The notes under the pieces were generated by a model. It was not told where the DNA came from and searched no databases. It was given only the letters and a program-made list of their open reading frames with translations. DNA of 64,000 nt, taken from Turnera subulata. Its lineage: Eukaryota; Streptophyta; Magnoliopsida; Malpighiales; Passifloraceae. Where the stretch lies: positions 30,483-94,482 of the forward strand of contig JAKUCV010002457.1 of assembly GCA_028386065.3 (NCBI GenBank), given 5' to 3'. How positions within the stretch are numbered: position 1 is the first letter of the stretch; each line of letters starts with the position of its first letter. Shown here one piece after another: positions 10,596-23,330 of this stretch. Made by a program: the position numbers and the translations under genes.

Positions 10596-11530
10596 CCATA
10601 TTAAAAAAAAAAGGACAGAAGTGTGTAGGAATAAGAAGAGAGTTAAAGTTTATAGTAGGATGTAAGTGTAGAAATGTGAAGGAATGAAGGGGTATTTATG
10701 GTTAGAAATGGGAAGATATAAACAAATAAGTATGATTAATTTAAAATGATAAAATCAAAATAATATTAGGTAAAGGAAGATGATATTAAAACTAAAACAA
10801 ATAGAATTATGGAAGGTAAATGGCCAAAAGATGAATCAAAGTGAAAATTAAGTATAGGGATAAAATATTTACTATTGACAAAATCCGAGTATGATAAAAA
10901 TAAATTTTACCGGATGGAAACAATGATATTTACATAATTTATTTATAATATAAACCATTTTTTCTCACTACAAATAGTTTTTACATAATTTATTTATAAT
11001 ATAAACCATTTTTTCTCACTACAAATAGTTTTGGGGAAAGAGGGACAAGTGTGTGCGAGTGGTTGAGTAAAAGTGAGAGAGCTTGTTATTCATTTAGGGT
11101 TAGTGTTTCTTATGGGCTGGGGTGGATTGAGTAGTTTGGGCTTGTCATAGAAATAGGTTGAGTTGGGTAATTTATTGTGGGATTGTTCTAGGCTTGTCGG
11201 TACGGTTTGTACTGAAATCCAACGATACAACCCTCATTATACCGAGCACTTTCACCCATGGAAATGACACAGCCCAAGTCCGTAATAGATAATCCTAGGA
11301 CCCAATTAGATTTCATTACTGTCAGTTCTTTTTGGAAATGGGTACGGTGAGTTCAGTTCGGTTTAATTTTCTCTTCCCTACTTTTAACTCATCCAACTCT
11401 TCATAAGAGACTGAACTCAACTCTTTTGTGGATTTGCTATGGTGTTGCTTTCATCTTTTGCTCATGTACAATTGAATACATGTTGAAAAAGATACGAATA
11501 AGATAGCTTATTTGTTCGTTAGGCAAACAT
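10596..11530. repeat. AT-rich intergenic DNA with a 51-bp tandem duplication (10929-11031)
   Basis: Two adjacent identical 51-bp units start near 10931 and 10982 and contain TACATAATTTATTTATAATA. No gene is seen in the rest. The sequence at 11285-11317 repeats that at 9622-9655 (GATAATYCTAGGACCC...AGATTTC). Confidence 0.6.
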
Positions 11531-11667
11531 AACATACATCATATATGAGGAGATGAAAAAAGGAAGGGGTGCGCGTGGTGGTGCGTGATATTCTCTCAAT
11601 TGGGTTTAGTTTCTGTTTTGGGTTTTTGGTTGGCTTTTTTCACACAACACTTGGGGGGCACTGGAGA

Positions 11668-12582
11668 ATGACAACGGGGGACCCTCCTTCCCTAATGGAG
11701 GAGGATAACGGGACTAAAAGTGACGATGATCATCTCGGTCATAGTCATAAGAAGGTGAGATTGGGTTCTGGTTTAGTGGGAGAGGTGGAGTTCGTGTGAA
11801 TGGGGTGGCTGTTGGGGAGGAGGTTTCTGAGTCCTCGAGGAGAAAAATCTCATTTAAGGAGCTCCTTCTGGGTCCTGCTGCACGGGATATGGACATGGAG
11901 GATCAACAAGCAGAGAGTGAGTGTGATGAGTATGATTATGTGGTATCAGATTCTGATGAGGAATTGGAGGATCCGGAGTGTCCAATGGTGCATTTCTCGG
12001 CATCTGACAAGAAGCGCATGTATAGGCGTTGGAAGAATGTTATGATTGTAAAGGTTCTGGGTAAAGGGGTTGGCTACCAGTTTCTGTAGAATCGACTGAA
12101 CTCGTTATGGCACACCCAACGCCCGTACACTCTTGCGACTATGGGTAATGACTTTTTCTTGGTGAACTTTGCTTGTGAAGATGATTTTAACTCTGTGTTG
12201 TTTGGAGGACCATGGACTGTGGCTGATCACTATCTTACTGTGAGACATTGGCACCCAGGATTTTGATCCATTTAAAGCTTCTATTGAGCGAGTTGCTATT
12301 TGGGTTCATATTCCCTATCTTGGTATGGAGTACTATGAGGACAATGTGTTGTATCGAATTGGGAATAGGCTAGGACGTACTCTAAGGATTGACAGAGCTA
12401 CTTTGGCTGGGGAGAGGGCTGAATTTGCAAAGTTATATGTTAAGGTTGACCTAACTAAGCCTCTTATGGCTAAATTCTGTACTGGAAGGAGGGTTTGGAG
12501 GGTGGAGTATAAGGGACTACACCTGATTTGCTTTGGGTGTCCTAATGCCAAAGATCAATCTTATGAGGATTCACAATCCTGA
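11668..12582 (+). pseudogene. LINE ORF1 (DUF4283 / zinc knuckle), broken
   Basis: The likely start is the ATG at 11668 (MTTGDPPSLM). The frame shifts near 11790 into VNGVAVGEEVSESS. DUF4283 features follow: WKNVMIVKVLGKGVGYQFL, a TAG at 12087 where Gln or Lys is expected, NDFFLVNF, and FGGPWTVADHYLTVRHW. A second frameshift near 12262 leads into a VAIWVHIPYLGMEYY block, and a partial knuckle LICFGCPNAK ends it. The final 30 bases (12557-12588) duplicate sequence found at the start of ORF2 (about 12741-12772), so the true C-terminus has been replaced. Confidence 0.8.
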
Positions 12583-12671
12583 TTTGAATGGGATAGAACG
12601 GGTGATTGTTTCTTCTGATACTTTTGATCTTAGTATAGATTGAGTATGTCTAAACTTTATACTCTGTTATA

Positions 12672-13826
12672 ATGATAGCTAATATATTGTATTAGAACTG
12701 TCGTGGAGCTAAGAGTAGAAGGCTCCAGGGTATATAGAATGATCTTATGAGGATTCACAAACCTGATTTGGTAGTGTTAGCTGAACCAAAAATCAGTGAG
12801 GTGACTGCTGATAGAGTGGTTAGGAGGATGGGGTTGGAATTGATAGTGCGGATTGAGGCTTGTGGGTTTTCTGGAGGTTTATGGATTTAAAGTAGGAGGG
12901 TTGTTGATTTTTGTGTTTTGGAGGTCAATTCACAGTTTATTCATGGCTGAGTTTCTGAGAGGGATGATACTGCTTGGTTTCTAACTTTGGTGTATGTTAA
13001 CCTAAATTTGGAACTTAAATCGCAGTTTTGGGCAGATTTGCTTCGATTGAGTCAGGGCATTAATGGTCTCTGGGCAGTGATGGGGGACTTTAATAATGTC
13101 CTCTCGGATGCTGAAAAAAGGGGAGGATTGCTTGCTGATTTGAGTCGTTGTAATTGGTTTAAAGACAGACTTGGGGACTGTAACTTGGAAGATGCGGGTG
13201 TTGTTGGTCCTAGGTTCACTTGGAGGGGGCCTAAGAGAGTTAGATTAGGGAGGATTTTTGAAAGGTTGGATAGGGTAGTATGTAATATGCAGTGGAGTTT
13301 GTTATTTCCTGAAGCAGTGATCTGCAATTTGCCGAGGGTAAAGTCTGACCATCACCCAATTTTACTTTCTGTCCAAGTTGATGTAGGCATTAGAGTAAAG
13401 ATCAAACCTTTTAGGTTTGAAGCTGCTTGGTTACAACATGACTCGTTTAGTGAGGTGATTAAATCTGGTTGGAGACGGGAGGTTCATATTGCTGCTGCTT
13501 TATTTAATTTGCAGGAATGTTTATGCAAATGGAATAAGGAAGTTTTTGGCAACATATTCTATAGAAAGCGAAAGCTTTTAGCGAGGCTACATAGAGCTCA
13601 AAGAGCTCTTGCCTTACGCCCCAACCCGTTTCTATATTCATTGGAGGAAGAGCTTTTAGTTGAATACCATAAGACCCTAACACAGGAGGAGATTTTGTGG
13701 CATCAGAAGTCAAGAGTAAAATGGTTGATTGAGGGAGATAGAAGCACTAGATTTTATCATCTATCCACAATAATGCGCAGGAGGCGAAATAGGGTGGAGG
13801 CACTTAAGGATAATTCTAGCACCTAG
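12672..13826 (+). pseudogene. LINE ORF2, endonuclease domain
   Basis: It begins MIANILY, then a TAG replaces the Trp of the WNCRGA motif at 12693. Endonuclease blocks follow: HKPDLVVLAEPK, SGGLW, GDFNNVLSDAEKRGG (about 13086-13130), the SDHHPI box (about 13347), then the linker ending WLIEGDRSTRFYHLSTIMRR. Stops in the 12880-12950 stretch and at 13824-13826 break the frame. From 12987 to the final stop it is open for 279 codons. Confidence 0.85.
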
Positions 13827-15277
13827 ATTTGGAATGCACAAGAGCTGCAGAATCATGAGGTTACCTTTTTTAAGGAGCTGTATTCACGAGAAGATGGTAC
13901 TCGACCCAGGCTTATTACCCAAAACCAGGTTTCCTAGTTTAAAGTCAGGAGAGATTGAGAAGTTGAATATGGGGATCTCTGATGAGGACATATATACTGC
14001 AGTTAAAGAGATGGGACCTCTGAAATCTCCTGGTCTGAATGAGTATCAAGCAATCTTTTTTCAATCACAATGGGAGAATGTCGGGTCTGAAGTTTTGAGG
14101 TTTGTGCGAGAGTTTTTGAAGGGCTGTGATGATTTGAGGTCTGTTAATTGTACTTTCTTTGTGCTTATTCCTAAAGTTAGGCCGATTAGCCTATGTAATA
14201 TAAGCTACAAGATAGTTTCTAAGGTGTTGGTGAATCTGGTAAAGCCAATTTCGCCATCTATTATCAGTGAGAATCAGTGTAGTTTTGTGGCAGGGAGGCA
14301 GATTGTAGATAACATACTTATTGCTCAAGAGGTTATGCATTCCTTTAGAGGAAAGAAAAAGGCAAGGAAATATATGGCATTGAAGATTGATTTAGAGAAG
14401 GCCTAAGATAGGTTGGATTGGGATTTTGTAGAGGTTTCTTTGAGTGAGATTGGTTTGCCAAAGAGGTTATGTGAGCTTATTATGTTGTGTATACGAAGCC
14501 CTACATTGCAGTTATTATGGAATGGTTCAGTTACGGAATCTTGCAAGGCTTCTAGGGGGTTAAGACAAGGGGACCCGTTATCGCCCTATATCTTTGTTAT
14601 ATGCATGGATAAACTTTCTCTTCTTGTTTCGGATGCTGTGCAAGAGGGGAAATGGAAACCATTCAAAGTTGGTTGTAGAGGACCAAGGATTTCTCTTCTG
14701 CTTTTTGCAGATGATTTAATGCTCTTTGCTGAGGCTTCCTTGCAACAGGTGAATGTGATTAATAATTTCTTAGGGAAATTCTGTGCAGCTTTCGGCCAGA
14801 AAGTAAGCATTGATAAGTCAAGAATCTTATCTTCTGAGAATGTGAAAAATGACAGAAAGAAGGAGATGGGCGATGGAGTGCGGGTTTGTACTTACTAAGG
14901 ATTTTGGTAAGCATTTGGGAGTGCCACTTATTTATGGAAGAGTGACAAAGACTGCCTATGGGGGTGTTATGGAGAGAGAGCAACAGAATTTGTCTAAATG
15001 GAAGGTTTCGAATTTGTCCTTTGCAAGAAGAATTACTTTGTGCCAATCGGTTCTTAGTGCTGTACCATGTTATATAATGCAGAGTGCTTGCTTACCGAAA
15101 GGGATTTGTGATGAAATTGACAAGCTGTGCCAAAGATTTATTTGTGGTGGAGACGAGAGTAGGAGGAAACTTCATTTAGTGAACTGGGATGTTGTATGTC
15201 AGCCTAAGAATGTTGGAGGTTTGGGTATTAGAGAAATGAAAAGTAGCAATGAAGCCTTTTTGTTAAAACTAATTTAG
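13827..15277 (+). pseudogene. LINE ORF2, reverse transcriptase domain
   Basis: RT blocks are readable in three open pieces: EMGPLKSPGLNEYQAIFFQ, a region ending RPISLCNISYKIVSKVL, SFVAGRQIVDNILIAQEVMH and ALKIDLEKA. A TAA at 14404 follows where Tyr is expected. Next come the GLRQGDPLSPYIFVI block and the catalytic FADDLMLFAEAS (about 14704-14739). A frameshift near 14880 leads into LGVPLIYGRVTK. The catalytic Asp pair is intact, but the frame is not. Confidence 0.88.
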
Positions 15278-16670
15278 ATAATGATTAATGAATCTAGACA
15301 TCTCTGGGTTCAGGTCATGATGGCTAAATACTGGAAGCAAGTTGGAGATGAATGGTGTATGAAGGATGGTAAATTGGTCTCACACCTTTGGCGAAGTTTG
15401 CGGGGTTTATGGGGGAAAAGTTTGAAGGTGGCTTGAGATGGGTTGTTTCCAATGGGCAGGAAGTTGAGTTTTGGAGAGATCTTTGGGTGGAGAATCATGG
15501 ATACTTAGTTTCTGAGCTTGACAATCCGATTGATGAAAATGTATTGAGTAAGAAAGTAATTGATTTTGTTAGAGATGATGGAATGTGGGCTGTGGAAGAA
15601 TTAAGGCAATTCTTGCCGGAACTTGTTGTACGAAAGATTACTGTTGTGTGCCCGCCTTCTTTGGATGCTCCTCAGGATTCTATTACTTGAGCTTGGGGTA
15701 AGAATGGCCAGTTTTCTATAAGCTCAGCCTACAGGTATTTAAATGAAAGCAAGTGGGGTACTGAATGTAAGATTTGGAAGGAGATATGGCTATGGAAAGG
15801 CCCCCAAAGAATTCGTTCATTTTTGTGGTTGGTAGCCCACGAAAGGATTCTAACTAATGAGCAAAGGTTTAGGCGTGGAATGGCTAGTAATGATAACTGC
15901 CGTGTTGTGATTATGGATGTGAAAATGTGATCCATGTTCTGCGTGATTGTATGGAGGCAAAACTTGTTTGGAGGAGTTTTTTGTTTGGGATTCCTGGCGA
16001 GTTCTTTAATAATGGGGTTGAGTGATTGGCTTGACAGGAATTTGATTAATGGCATGGGAGTTGACTGGAGTGAGGAATGGAAAGTGGTTTTTGAAATGAT
16101 ATGTTGGTTTAATTGGAAGCGTAGAAATAGTAGGATTTTTGCCCCAGAAAGTGTGATGGATGTGGAGGGATGCGTAAGAGTTTGTAGACTCTTCCTAAGG
16201 GACATGAAGGCTTGTTATAGCCGAGATGATCGTGGTGTGTAAGGTGGAGGGAGGAAAAACTTATCTGCTGGAAGAAGCCGAGAGTTGGTTGGGTGAAAGT
16301 TAACACAGATGGTGCAAGTAAGGGGAATCCGGATAATGCTGGGACTGGGGGATTAATTAGAGACTCGGATGGTAGATTTTTTAGGGCCTTTGTTGATGGA
16401 GTGGGTTGGTATAGTTCTTTGACTGCAGAGCTCTGGGCAGTTAAGACTGGTTTAGAGTTGGCATGGGATTCGGGGTTGAGGAAAGTGGAATTGGAGATGG
16501 ATTCTACTGCTACAGTATCACTGATTTTGCAGGTGCCTACCTATACAAATTATTTGAGTATGTTGTGCAAAAAGATAGCTGAGTTGAGGAGTAGGAACTG
16601 GTCTGTTGAGGTTATACATACTTACTTACAGTACATACTTACTTACAGGGAAGCATGTATCACAGATTAG
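15278..16670 (+). pseudogene. LINE ORF2 C-terminus: zf-RVT region and RNase H
   Basis: 15278-16240 contains broken zf-RVT-type sequence (GAWGKNGQFSISSAYRYL-like near 15690). 16293-16670 encodes an RNase H type I domain: VNTDGASKGNPDNAGTGG, the SLTAELWAVKTGLELA helix with the catalytic Glu, and the VELEMDS Asp. The end is degraded by a short duplication (ACTTACAGTACATACTTACT near 16620), and the His-containing C-terminal block is lost. Confidence 0.8.
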
Positions 16671-16792
16671 GCCACTTTTGTTTAAAGACTCTGATAGGAG
16701 CTAATGACTCCAGGGTTGTAAATACAGTTTAATGAAATAAAAGGCGCTAAGCCCCTATTTTCACCAAAAAAAAAAAACATACATCATATATG

Positions 16793-17622
16793 GACAAATC
16801 ACAGTATTCTCAAATCTAGTACATTTCAATTTGAGAAATACTAAGTGGTTGCATGGTACATGATAAATAGAATCAACCAAAATATTTTATCAAAAGTAGA
16901 GAAGAAATACAAAAAAACAACTAAGGAACATAAATTCATAATTCTTTGTTGACTTAGTTCGAAATTGATATCAAAGGAATGTTCCGTGGACTAAAAGACA
17001 AGCAGAAGACAGTGTGCACATTGGGTTTAGCAGAGCCCGATTCCAGGGGTCACCAAGACCTCACCCAAGTCCGCCAATTGCTATCAGTACAAAGCAATTT
17101 GGAACTTTACGACTAATCATGCATCGATAACTCATAATATATATCCAAACGAAGATCTCTTGTAAGGTGGAAGTGTAAAAGTTATGCATGCATAACACAA
17201 CCAAGTAACACAACACAAACACAAGATGAGGAGACCTGAAGCCAGACCACCAGCAACTTTTTCATTCTTTGTCAGTCTTGAATTGAATTACAGCTGAGAA
17301 GCTGACCATACAAGAAATATATTTCAGATACAACATATTATACGCCCGGACATGGAGAAGCTATACAAGGGAATAAGTGTAAGCACGAAGGATGCAAAAA
17401 TACTGCCAGCCTCATTTGTTTGCAAAAGAATTCCATTCTTTCTCGTACCATGAAGATTTGGCTGCTATAAAAATCTGGATGACAAATTTAAACCCTTCAG
17501 GGTTTCCTCGTTGAAAAGAGGTGTTTTCCCATGCAATGATACACAAAGGCAGTCTGGTTCGATTCGCTCTCCCACAGTTTCATAGTGTTAGGGATGGTAG
17601 CTACAAGTCAGCATGGTCAAGA
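16793..17622. other. Intergenic DNA and GONST1 3' flank
   Basis: There is no coding sequence. The part nearest the gene (about 17260-17622) is probably the 3' untranslated region of the minus-strand transporter gene, since it follows the stop codon at 17623. The exact poly(A) site is not determined. Confidence 0.45.
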
Positions 17623-20600
17623 CTATGATCTCTCCCGCATTTTGGCCCTAGCAAAAATTACTCCAGCCAATAGACCTACAAAATGCGGCTCTATTAATTC
17701 TGAACCCAATTCTTGGTGTACTGCATAATTGCAAAGGAAAAGAAAAACATACAATCCGATCTATTTAAAGATATAACTCCACATCATCTATACTGGTATA
17801 CATGTAAATTCATAATTGTTAAGCAAGTTATATAAAAGAAAATATACCGAATAAGATGCTCGCTGAGTTTTCCAAACTGGTAGGTACATGGAACAGAAGG
17901 ATGCCAGCAATGGATAAGGGAATCTTATTTAGTGATCCCACAAGGCTACAGAATGCAAATCAGTAATCAGAAATGGCTCAAATTGAATCCTTAATGACAA
18001 GCCATGAACTCATTGTCCTTACCTGTATGTAGTGGCCCCTGTTTGATGTAAAAACCACATAGAAGTAAAGCTGATTGCCAGACCCAAAAATCCACTGAGC
18101 GTCATGACACACCAGAATGAAGGTAACCGTAAAAGTGGCCTGCCAAGTCAGTTTCAAGATCTGTGACCATATGTTATTATATAGTACGAATATAAAAGTC
18201 TAATTCACCAGAAATCGCCCCAGTAATAAGTTTTCTAACAAAAACTAAAGAAGGTTAAAGTACATTAAAGCTTGAAGCTGGGGGAAAAAAAAAAGAAAAA
18301 CTGTCCAAGCAGGGCCCCAAAATTTGTAATTTGAGAAATACCCCTGAGAACAGTGGCATTGCAACTCCACAAATAAATTTGACGATGGAAGATTTAAGAT
18401 GTCAAAAAGACAGAAAAAGTACGCTTTGGACTCCAAGATACAATGCTTACGAGAGGTTGTCTCTTGCCTTTCCCATTGTTTTTTTTTTTTTTTGATACTA
18501 GAAGAGTCTCCCTGTCGACTACCGGACTAAACTTTGCCTTTCCCATTGTTATTACCATACTAGCATCAGTTTTGTCAAATGTACTTGTACGCTGTATATA
18601 CATGGAGTTAACAGCAAAAGACAGGCATATTTTGATTGGAGGATCGGAATAGTTAGAGAATCTGGTTAAACCTAAGCACAGAGACATTCTAAGAGTTTCC
18701 ATCATAACCCTAAATCAAATTAATAGCAGTGCTTTCACATTGAGCCACCTTCAAGCATGAAAAGGAGAAGGAAGGAGAAAAAAGGCAAAAAGTGATAACT
18801 CGTAATAAGAGAAGGGGGGGATTTTTTGGGGCTTTTCACGGTTCATAACTATAAATTTTGCTATGATAGTTCTGCATTTTGGAAGCCAAACACCATTTCT
18901 TGCCAGAAAATATGTACAAATAATAAGCATCTACAACTCAAACACCAATAGTTTAATAGGAAATAAAACAGCCAAGGAGAAAACTCACGTCGTTGACAGA
19001 TAATCCACTTCCTTGAAAACGAAGACAAGAATGATTCCCAGAGGTAATGATAGTGTGTTGTTTAGCAGGACCATTGAAAACTCATTTAAGCTTCCAGATT
19101 TGGTGGCTTGCTTTGCTGTATCCATTACCCGACGCAAAGTCAGCTGCAGTGAATCAAAAGAATGTACAATCAACAAGCCATAGCATAGAAATACAATGAA
19201 AACAAACACAATAACAGAACAAAGTGTGATCAAAATAAACCTTTGGATGGATGCATTAAGAAGATCCACCAATTGTTCAATTTCCCGGACATAAAACACA
19301 AAAAATAGACCTATCGATTCTAAGCATCAAACTTGACGTTTTGAGTCAGAGTACAAGGAAACAGTCCACAAACTTATTTCTTATACTGTACTGTTTTAGA
19401 CTGAGATTTTTATCCACCATGATGCTACCATAAATATCAAAAGTAGATCATTCTTACAATGGAAAAGGAAGAAAGTCCAAACACCCTCTCATTTCGTTTT
19501 TAACAAATTTCCTGGCCAAACACAATTCACTTTCAGTGTTCATGAAATGCAGCCTAGGTGACAACCAAAGGAAACAAGAATTAATATACCACCAAGAGAT
19601 TGACATTAGGGCCTAGCAGAATTGATTTGCTGCAATTTTGATGCAGAAGCATAATTTCTAGTATTCTAATATTTTATTTTATTTTATGTTTAAGTCTGAT
19701 ACAGTTCACGCGCACCATAGCAAGTCATTTATTGTTCACGCGCACTGTAGCAAGTCATCTACTGTTCACATGGCACTGTAGGAACCCATTTCTCAATTCT
19801 CCTCTATTCTCTACCCTACATCAAATTTCCAGCACATAAAATGGGATTCTGAGAACTTAAGAAGTCATAAAGGGACCCAGGAAACGAAAGGAGGATGGAA
19901 GAACAAAAAGAAATAATGACCCATAAATCTACTTAAAAAATTATTCTAGACCAAACCATGTCAAATGAGCAAAAGAATTGCATGACTATATTGTCAGAGA
20001 TGGATCTATGAAAGACCAAGAAATCCCAAAAGAAAATGGGCTCCGATCCTTATATGTCCCAAAAATGTAAGAACTTGTCCTTTGAAGTATCAAATAGTAA
20101 ATCATACAGAAACAGGGTCATCAAAATATTAGTAAGGTTTCACAAGATATCGAGCGTATCTGTAAAAAAATTATGTACTTACAGAGTAAGAAGCAGTCAA
20201 GAAGCAATTTAGAATTTGCCAGGCATATCCAACAGCATGGAAAGATAGATCAGTAATCCCTCCAAAAATTGCTGAAATAATCTGCAGAAGGCAAAAGAAG
20301 AACCTTTTTTCAACTTGTCTGAAGATATTTAAAAACATGTAGGTATCTGTATACTATGTATGATCCAATCATTGTGAATATTACAACTGCAATAAATGAA
20401 AAACGTGCTGATATATGTCTTCTCCTATCACATATATAGATACTGGAAGAAGTTGAACTAAATAATCTGAATTTTTTCTGAACAGAGTGTGAAAGATATG
20501 GGTTGGCCATTGGACAACTTATATCAAGTGAGAACAATACTAATAGTTTTTTTTTTTAAAAAAAAAAAAAGAAGACAATACTAACAGAAGTTTTCCTTGT

Positions 20601-22419
20601 CAGATGACCTTGACTGCATGTGTAAATGATGTAAATATTCACAAGTAAACATCAAACAAAAGGACCCCATGAATACACAACATATGAACATTGCACGTGG
20701 TGATTCTATAGTATTTTCTCCAAAATTTGAAACATCTAATCCTGAATGTTAAAATGTGCAGCCTATTTGATCTAACTGGTAAACTTTAAAACATCACCAC
20801 CTCTAAATTCTTGTGCTCACAAATCAAGTACACATTATATCCGTACACCTTCAAATTCTTACAAAAATGAAATGTTTATAAATAAACAAAAAACCTAGTC
20901 AGAAATTCTGTTCCTTCTCTGTAAACTTTTCCTTTTTTGTCTTTTCCCCCTTTAGTTTTGAATTCTTTCTATGAACCATCTTATTGTTACTCCCATTTCC
21001 TTTACCAGAGCTAATAGAAGTCGTGCTATTTGTTTGCTTAACGAGTAGATTAGAGTACAATATAAGAGACTGATACGCTAGTACCAACAGCTAAATCATC
21101 AACAACTAGATAAAAATGTTAAGTTAACACCAAAGTGTCATGTCAACTAGATCTCCTCTTTCCAAAAACTTCACCATTTTTACAGTAAAAGATTAACATA
21201 CCATTAAAAACAGAGCAGCCCATACTCTGCTGTCATGGTCCTTCTTGAACAGATACATTTCACCAATTGCAGTTATCACGTTTGTAACATTCTTTAGGAC
21301 CGTAACCATAGCGACATTAATGTACTTCAAGCTGTCAAAAACAACAAAAATTAGATGAAATTATTTTAAAAAATTGAATCCAAATTCTGAATTTTCGTGT
21401 GAGTAAAGTTTTCAAAGGAGAAAACAGTTGAAAAATAGATTCCCAGAATCATCTAGCAGTTGCAACATGGCATGGCCCTAATAAAGAAGATCATAGATGT
21501 AAAATTTTTCACCATACATACCCACATCAAATTGATGCAAAGATAGGAAGTTATGTTTAAAGTACAGATAACAAAGTGCATGCTGATAATCATCAAAGAC
21601 TAAACCAAAGCTTTGGTCAATGAATGGAAGAATCTCTCTAAGAACACTACATTTCTCTTCACTTTCCACTTAAAATTCATCAAGAGCGATTTCAAATCTT
21701 TTTGCACTCATATGTTTAATCATTGAGAAAATGATTTCTTGTTCTAGATTTTATTTGTCCATTTTTGGTTTTCCAGAGCAAAAAAATCTAATAGCAAAAC
21801 GAGTTTAGAGTATCTACTTTCAAATGTTAAACTTACGAGCGTTCGTTAAACATAAAAATTTTGCTGTCAAGCGAAACAAAGCAAAACAGAAAAGGAAAAT
21901 ATATCATACCTAAACATGCTTGTAATAAGCATCCCGACAAATATAAAATTCACAGGTAACCAGACCTTAATCAATCTCCATGTCAGCGGTTCCGTCGATA
22001 TTACACCCAGAAAACTCAACATTGATACAATAATCACTGATATGAGATTCTGCATATAGGAAGCAACATGATGAGCATAGTATATAGTTTCATTATTTCT
22101 GTCTCCAAATTTTGAGCTAAATGGCATCAAGTTGAAACACCAACATTGCCAGAACAAAATAACCGTAACTTAAATTTGATCAGAGCATAGAAATAACCTG
22201 GTATAGCATCAAAGATATCCCGGCATTAAAGTCATAGCTGGAGAGCACAAACTTGTTAACCAATATCATGCTGCAGGAGGAAACGCAGTATGCAAGGCCA
22301 GAGAATAAGGCTTGATTGCGTAATTTAAGTAGTTTACTGCTGCTACGTATCTCTTTATCTCTGCTTTTCAACAATTTGGCACCTTCCAAATCAACTTCAT
22401 TGTCTTCCTGAGACCTCAT
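17623..22419 (-). CDS. GONST1: Golgi GDP-mannose (nucleotide-sugar) transporter, GONST1 type
   Basis: Eight coding exons: 22419-22198, 22049-21910, 21331-21202, 20281-20183, 19143-18989, 18139-18023, 17945-17848 and 17675-17623. All have GT-AG introns and join in phase to a 337-residue protein, the usual length for this family. It is a multi-pass drug/metabolite-transporter-fold protein with about ten hydrophobic helices. Conserved plant GONST1 blocks include FSGLAYCVSSCSMILVNKFV, STEPLTWRLIKVWLPVNFIF, LKYINVAMVTVLKNVTNVIT and LAISFTSMWFLHQTGATTY. The GxLNK nucleotide-sugar motif (GSLNK) is at residues 291-295. Family members import GDP-mannose into the Golgi; in Arabidopsis the gene is linked to glycosylation of inositol-phosphoceramide sphingolipids. 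No break is seen, so it is probably functional. Confidence 0.96.
18481..18533 (-). mobile_element. 5'-truncated retroposon tail in a GONST1 intron
   Basis: This 53-bp insert is, on the minus strand, about 40 bp ending CTTCTAGTATC followed by at least 13 A. It is flanked by an exact 17-bp duplication TTGCCTTTCCCATTGTT (18464-18480 and 18534-18550). The tail and long TSD show target-primed insertion of a truncated SINE or LINE. Confidence 0.75.
19704..19782. repeat. 30-bp minisatellite, about 2.6 units
   Basis: Units start GTTCACGCGCAC at 19704 and 19734 and a diverged third at 19764. It lies in the intron between coding exons 4 and 5 of the transporter gene. Confidence 0.7.
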
Positions 22420-22434
22420 TGCAAAAGGATTTAC

Positions 22435-23330
22435 CTAGAAGATGATATAAAAGGATTAGTCCTGGGTTGCTGGAACTCGGGGTTTATAGTTGGTCGGAAG
22501 TATGATCAAAAGTAGGCAACAGCAAGAAAGAAGGAAAAGAGGCAAATTAGGAAACCATTTGAGATACGAGACACTAGACCATAGTAGATCTTAGAGGTCA
22601 AATACAAGGAGAAAGAAGCAAGAAGAATGGAAAAATGAAGATTTTACTGGCAAGGGGAGACAACCACCCAGTTGTCATATTTAGCTACCGAAGCACTGAT
22701 CTAACTATAAAAAGGAAAGCAAAAGGGAGAACAAATTAATGCTTCCAAATAAGGGAAGCTATCAATATGGCAAGAAGAAGTACATTCATATTGACACCAA
22801 GTTTGTGTAGAAGAAGACAAGTTAGGAATCTATCAGTATCACATGATTGATTGATTGATTGATTGATGATTGCACGCACTGAAGCAACGCAACGCAACGC
22901 AACGCAACACAGAATATGAAGGAAGAAGGGGGTAAATCAATGGGGGCAAGAATTACCTGATACTCTTACGCGTTGACAGGGGTGAGGTCTGGTCTTGGTC
23001 TACTCTACAGGACAGGGAGAAAAATGGGTTGGTACACTTGAAAGCCAGAAGAGGTCAACAGCTCCATAGATACAAGTACAACACAAGCATGCTTTGGATC
23101 AGGAGGAAAGACCCATCAAGGGGGTAGGGAAGAAGAGGCGAATTGAGGAACCCAGTTGAGGATTTGAAGAAGAACAAATTGGTGGGCTGGAAAAATTCAA
23201 GCAAACTGCAAACGGGGTGGGGTTTATGTGGAGACTTTTCTTTCCACTCTTCTGCTGCTGATTCTTCTGATTCTCTCCCTCCCTCCCTATTACTACTACT
23301 TAGTACTATTTATTTATTTATTCTTGTGGC
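22435..23330 (-). promoter_or_regulatory. GONST1 5' untranslated exon, leader intron and promoter region
   Basis: A minus-strand acceptor (CTAG at 22438-22435) precedes the 15-nt leader before the ATG. A consensus donor CAG-GTAATT ends an upstream untranslated exon at 22957. The leader intron (22435-22956) contains a (GATT)n run (22844-22869) and an (AACGC)n run (22884-22907). An AT-rich AATAAATAAATAAATAG at about 23306-23322 (minus strand) could act as the TATA region, putting the transcript start near 23280. The splice sites are clear; the promoter position is a guess. Confidence 0.55.

Larger units (their letters stand above)
11548..16775 (+). mobile_element. Full-length L1-type LINE with 17-bp TSD
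   Basis: This is a 5.2 kb non-LTR retrotransposon. AACATACATCATATATG occurs exactly at 11531-11547 and 16776-16792, directly after a 12-A tail, which is a textbook LINE target-site duplication. The order is ORF1 (DUF4283 plus zinc-knuckle region), endonuclease, reverse transcriptase, zf-RVT-type region and RNase H, as in plant L1 elements carrying a C-terminal RNase H. Stops and frameshifts in every section show it is inactive. The intact TSD and both ends show a complete insertion rather than the usual 5' truncation. Confidence 0.92.
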
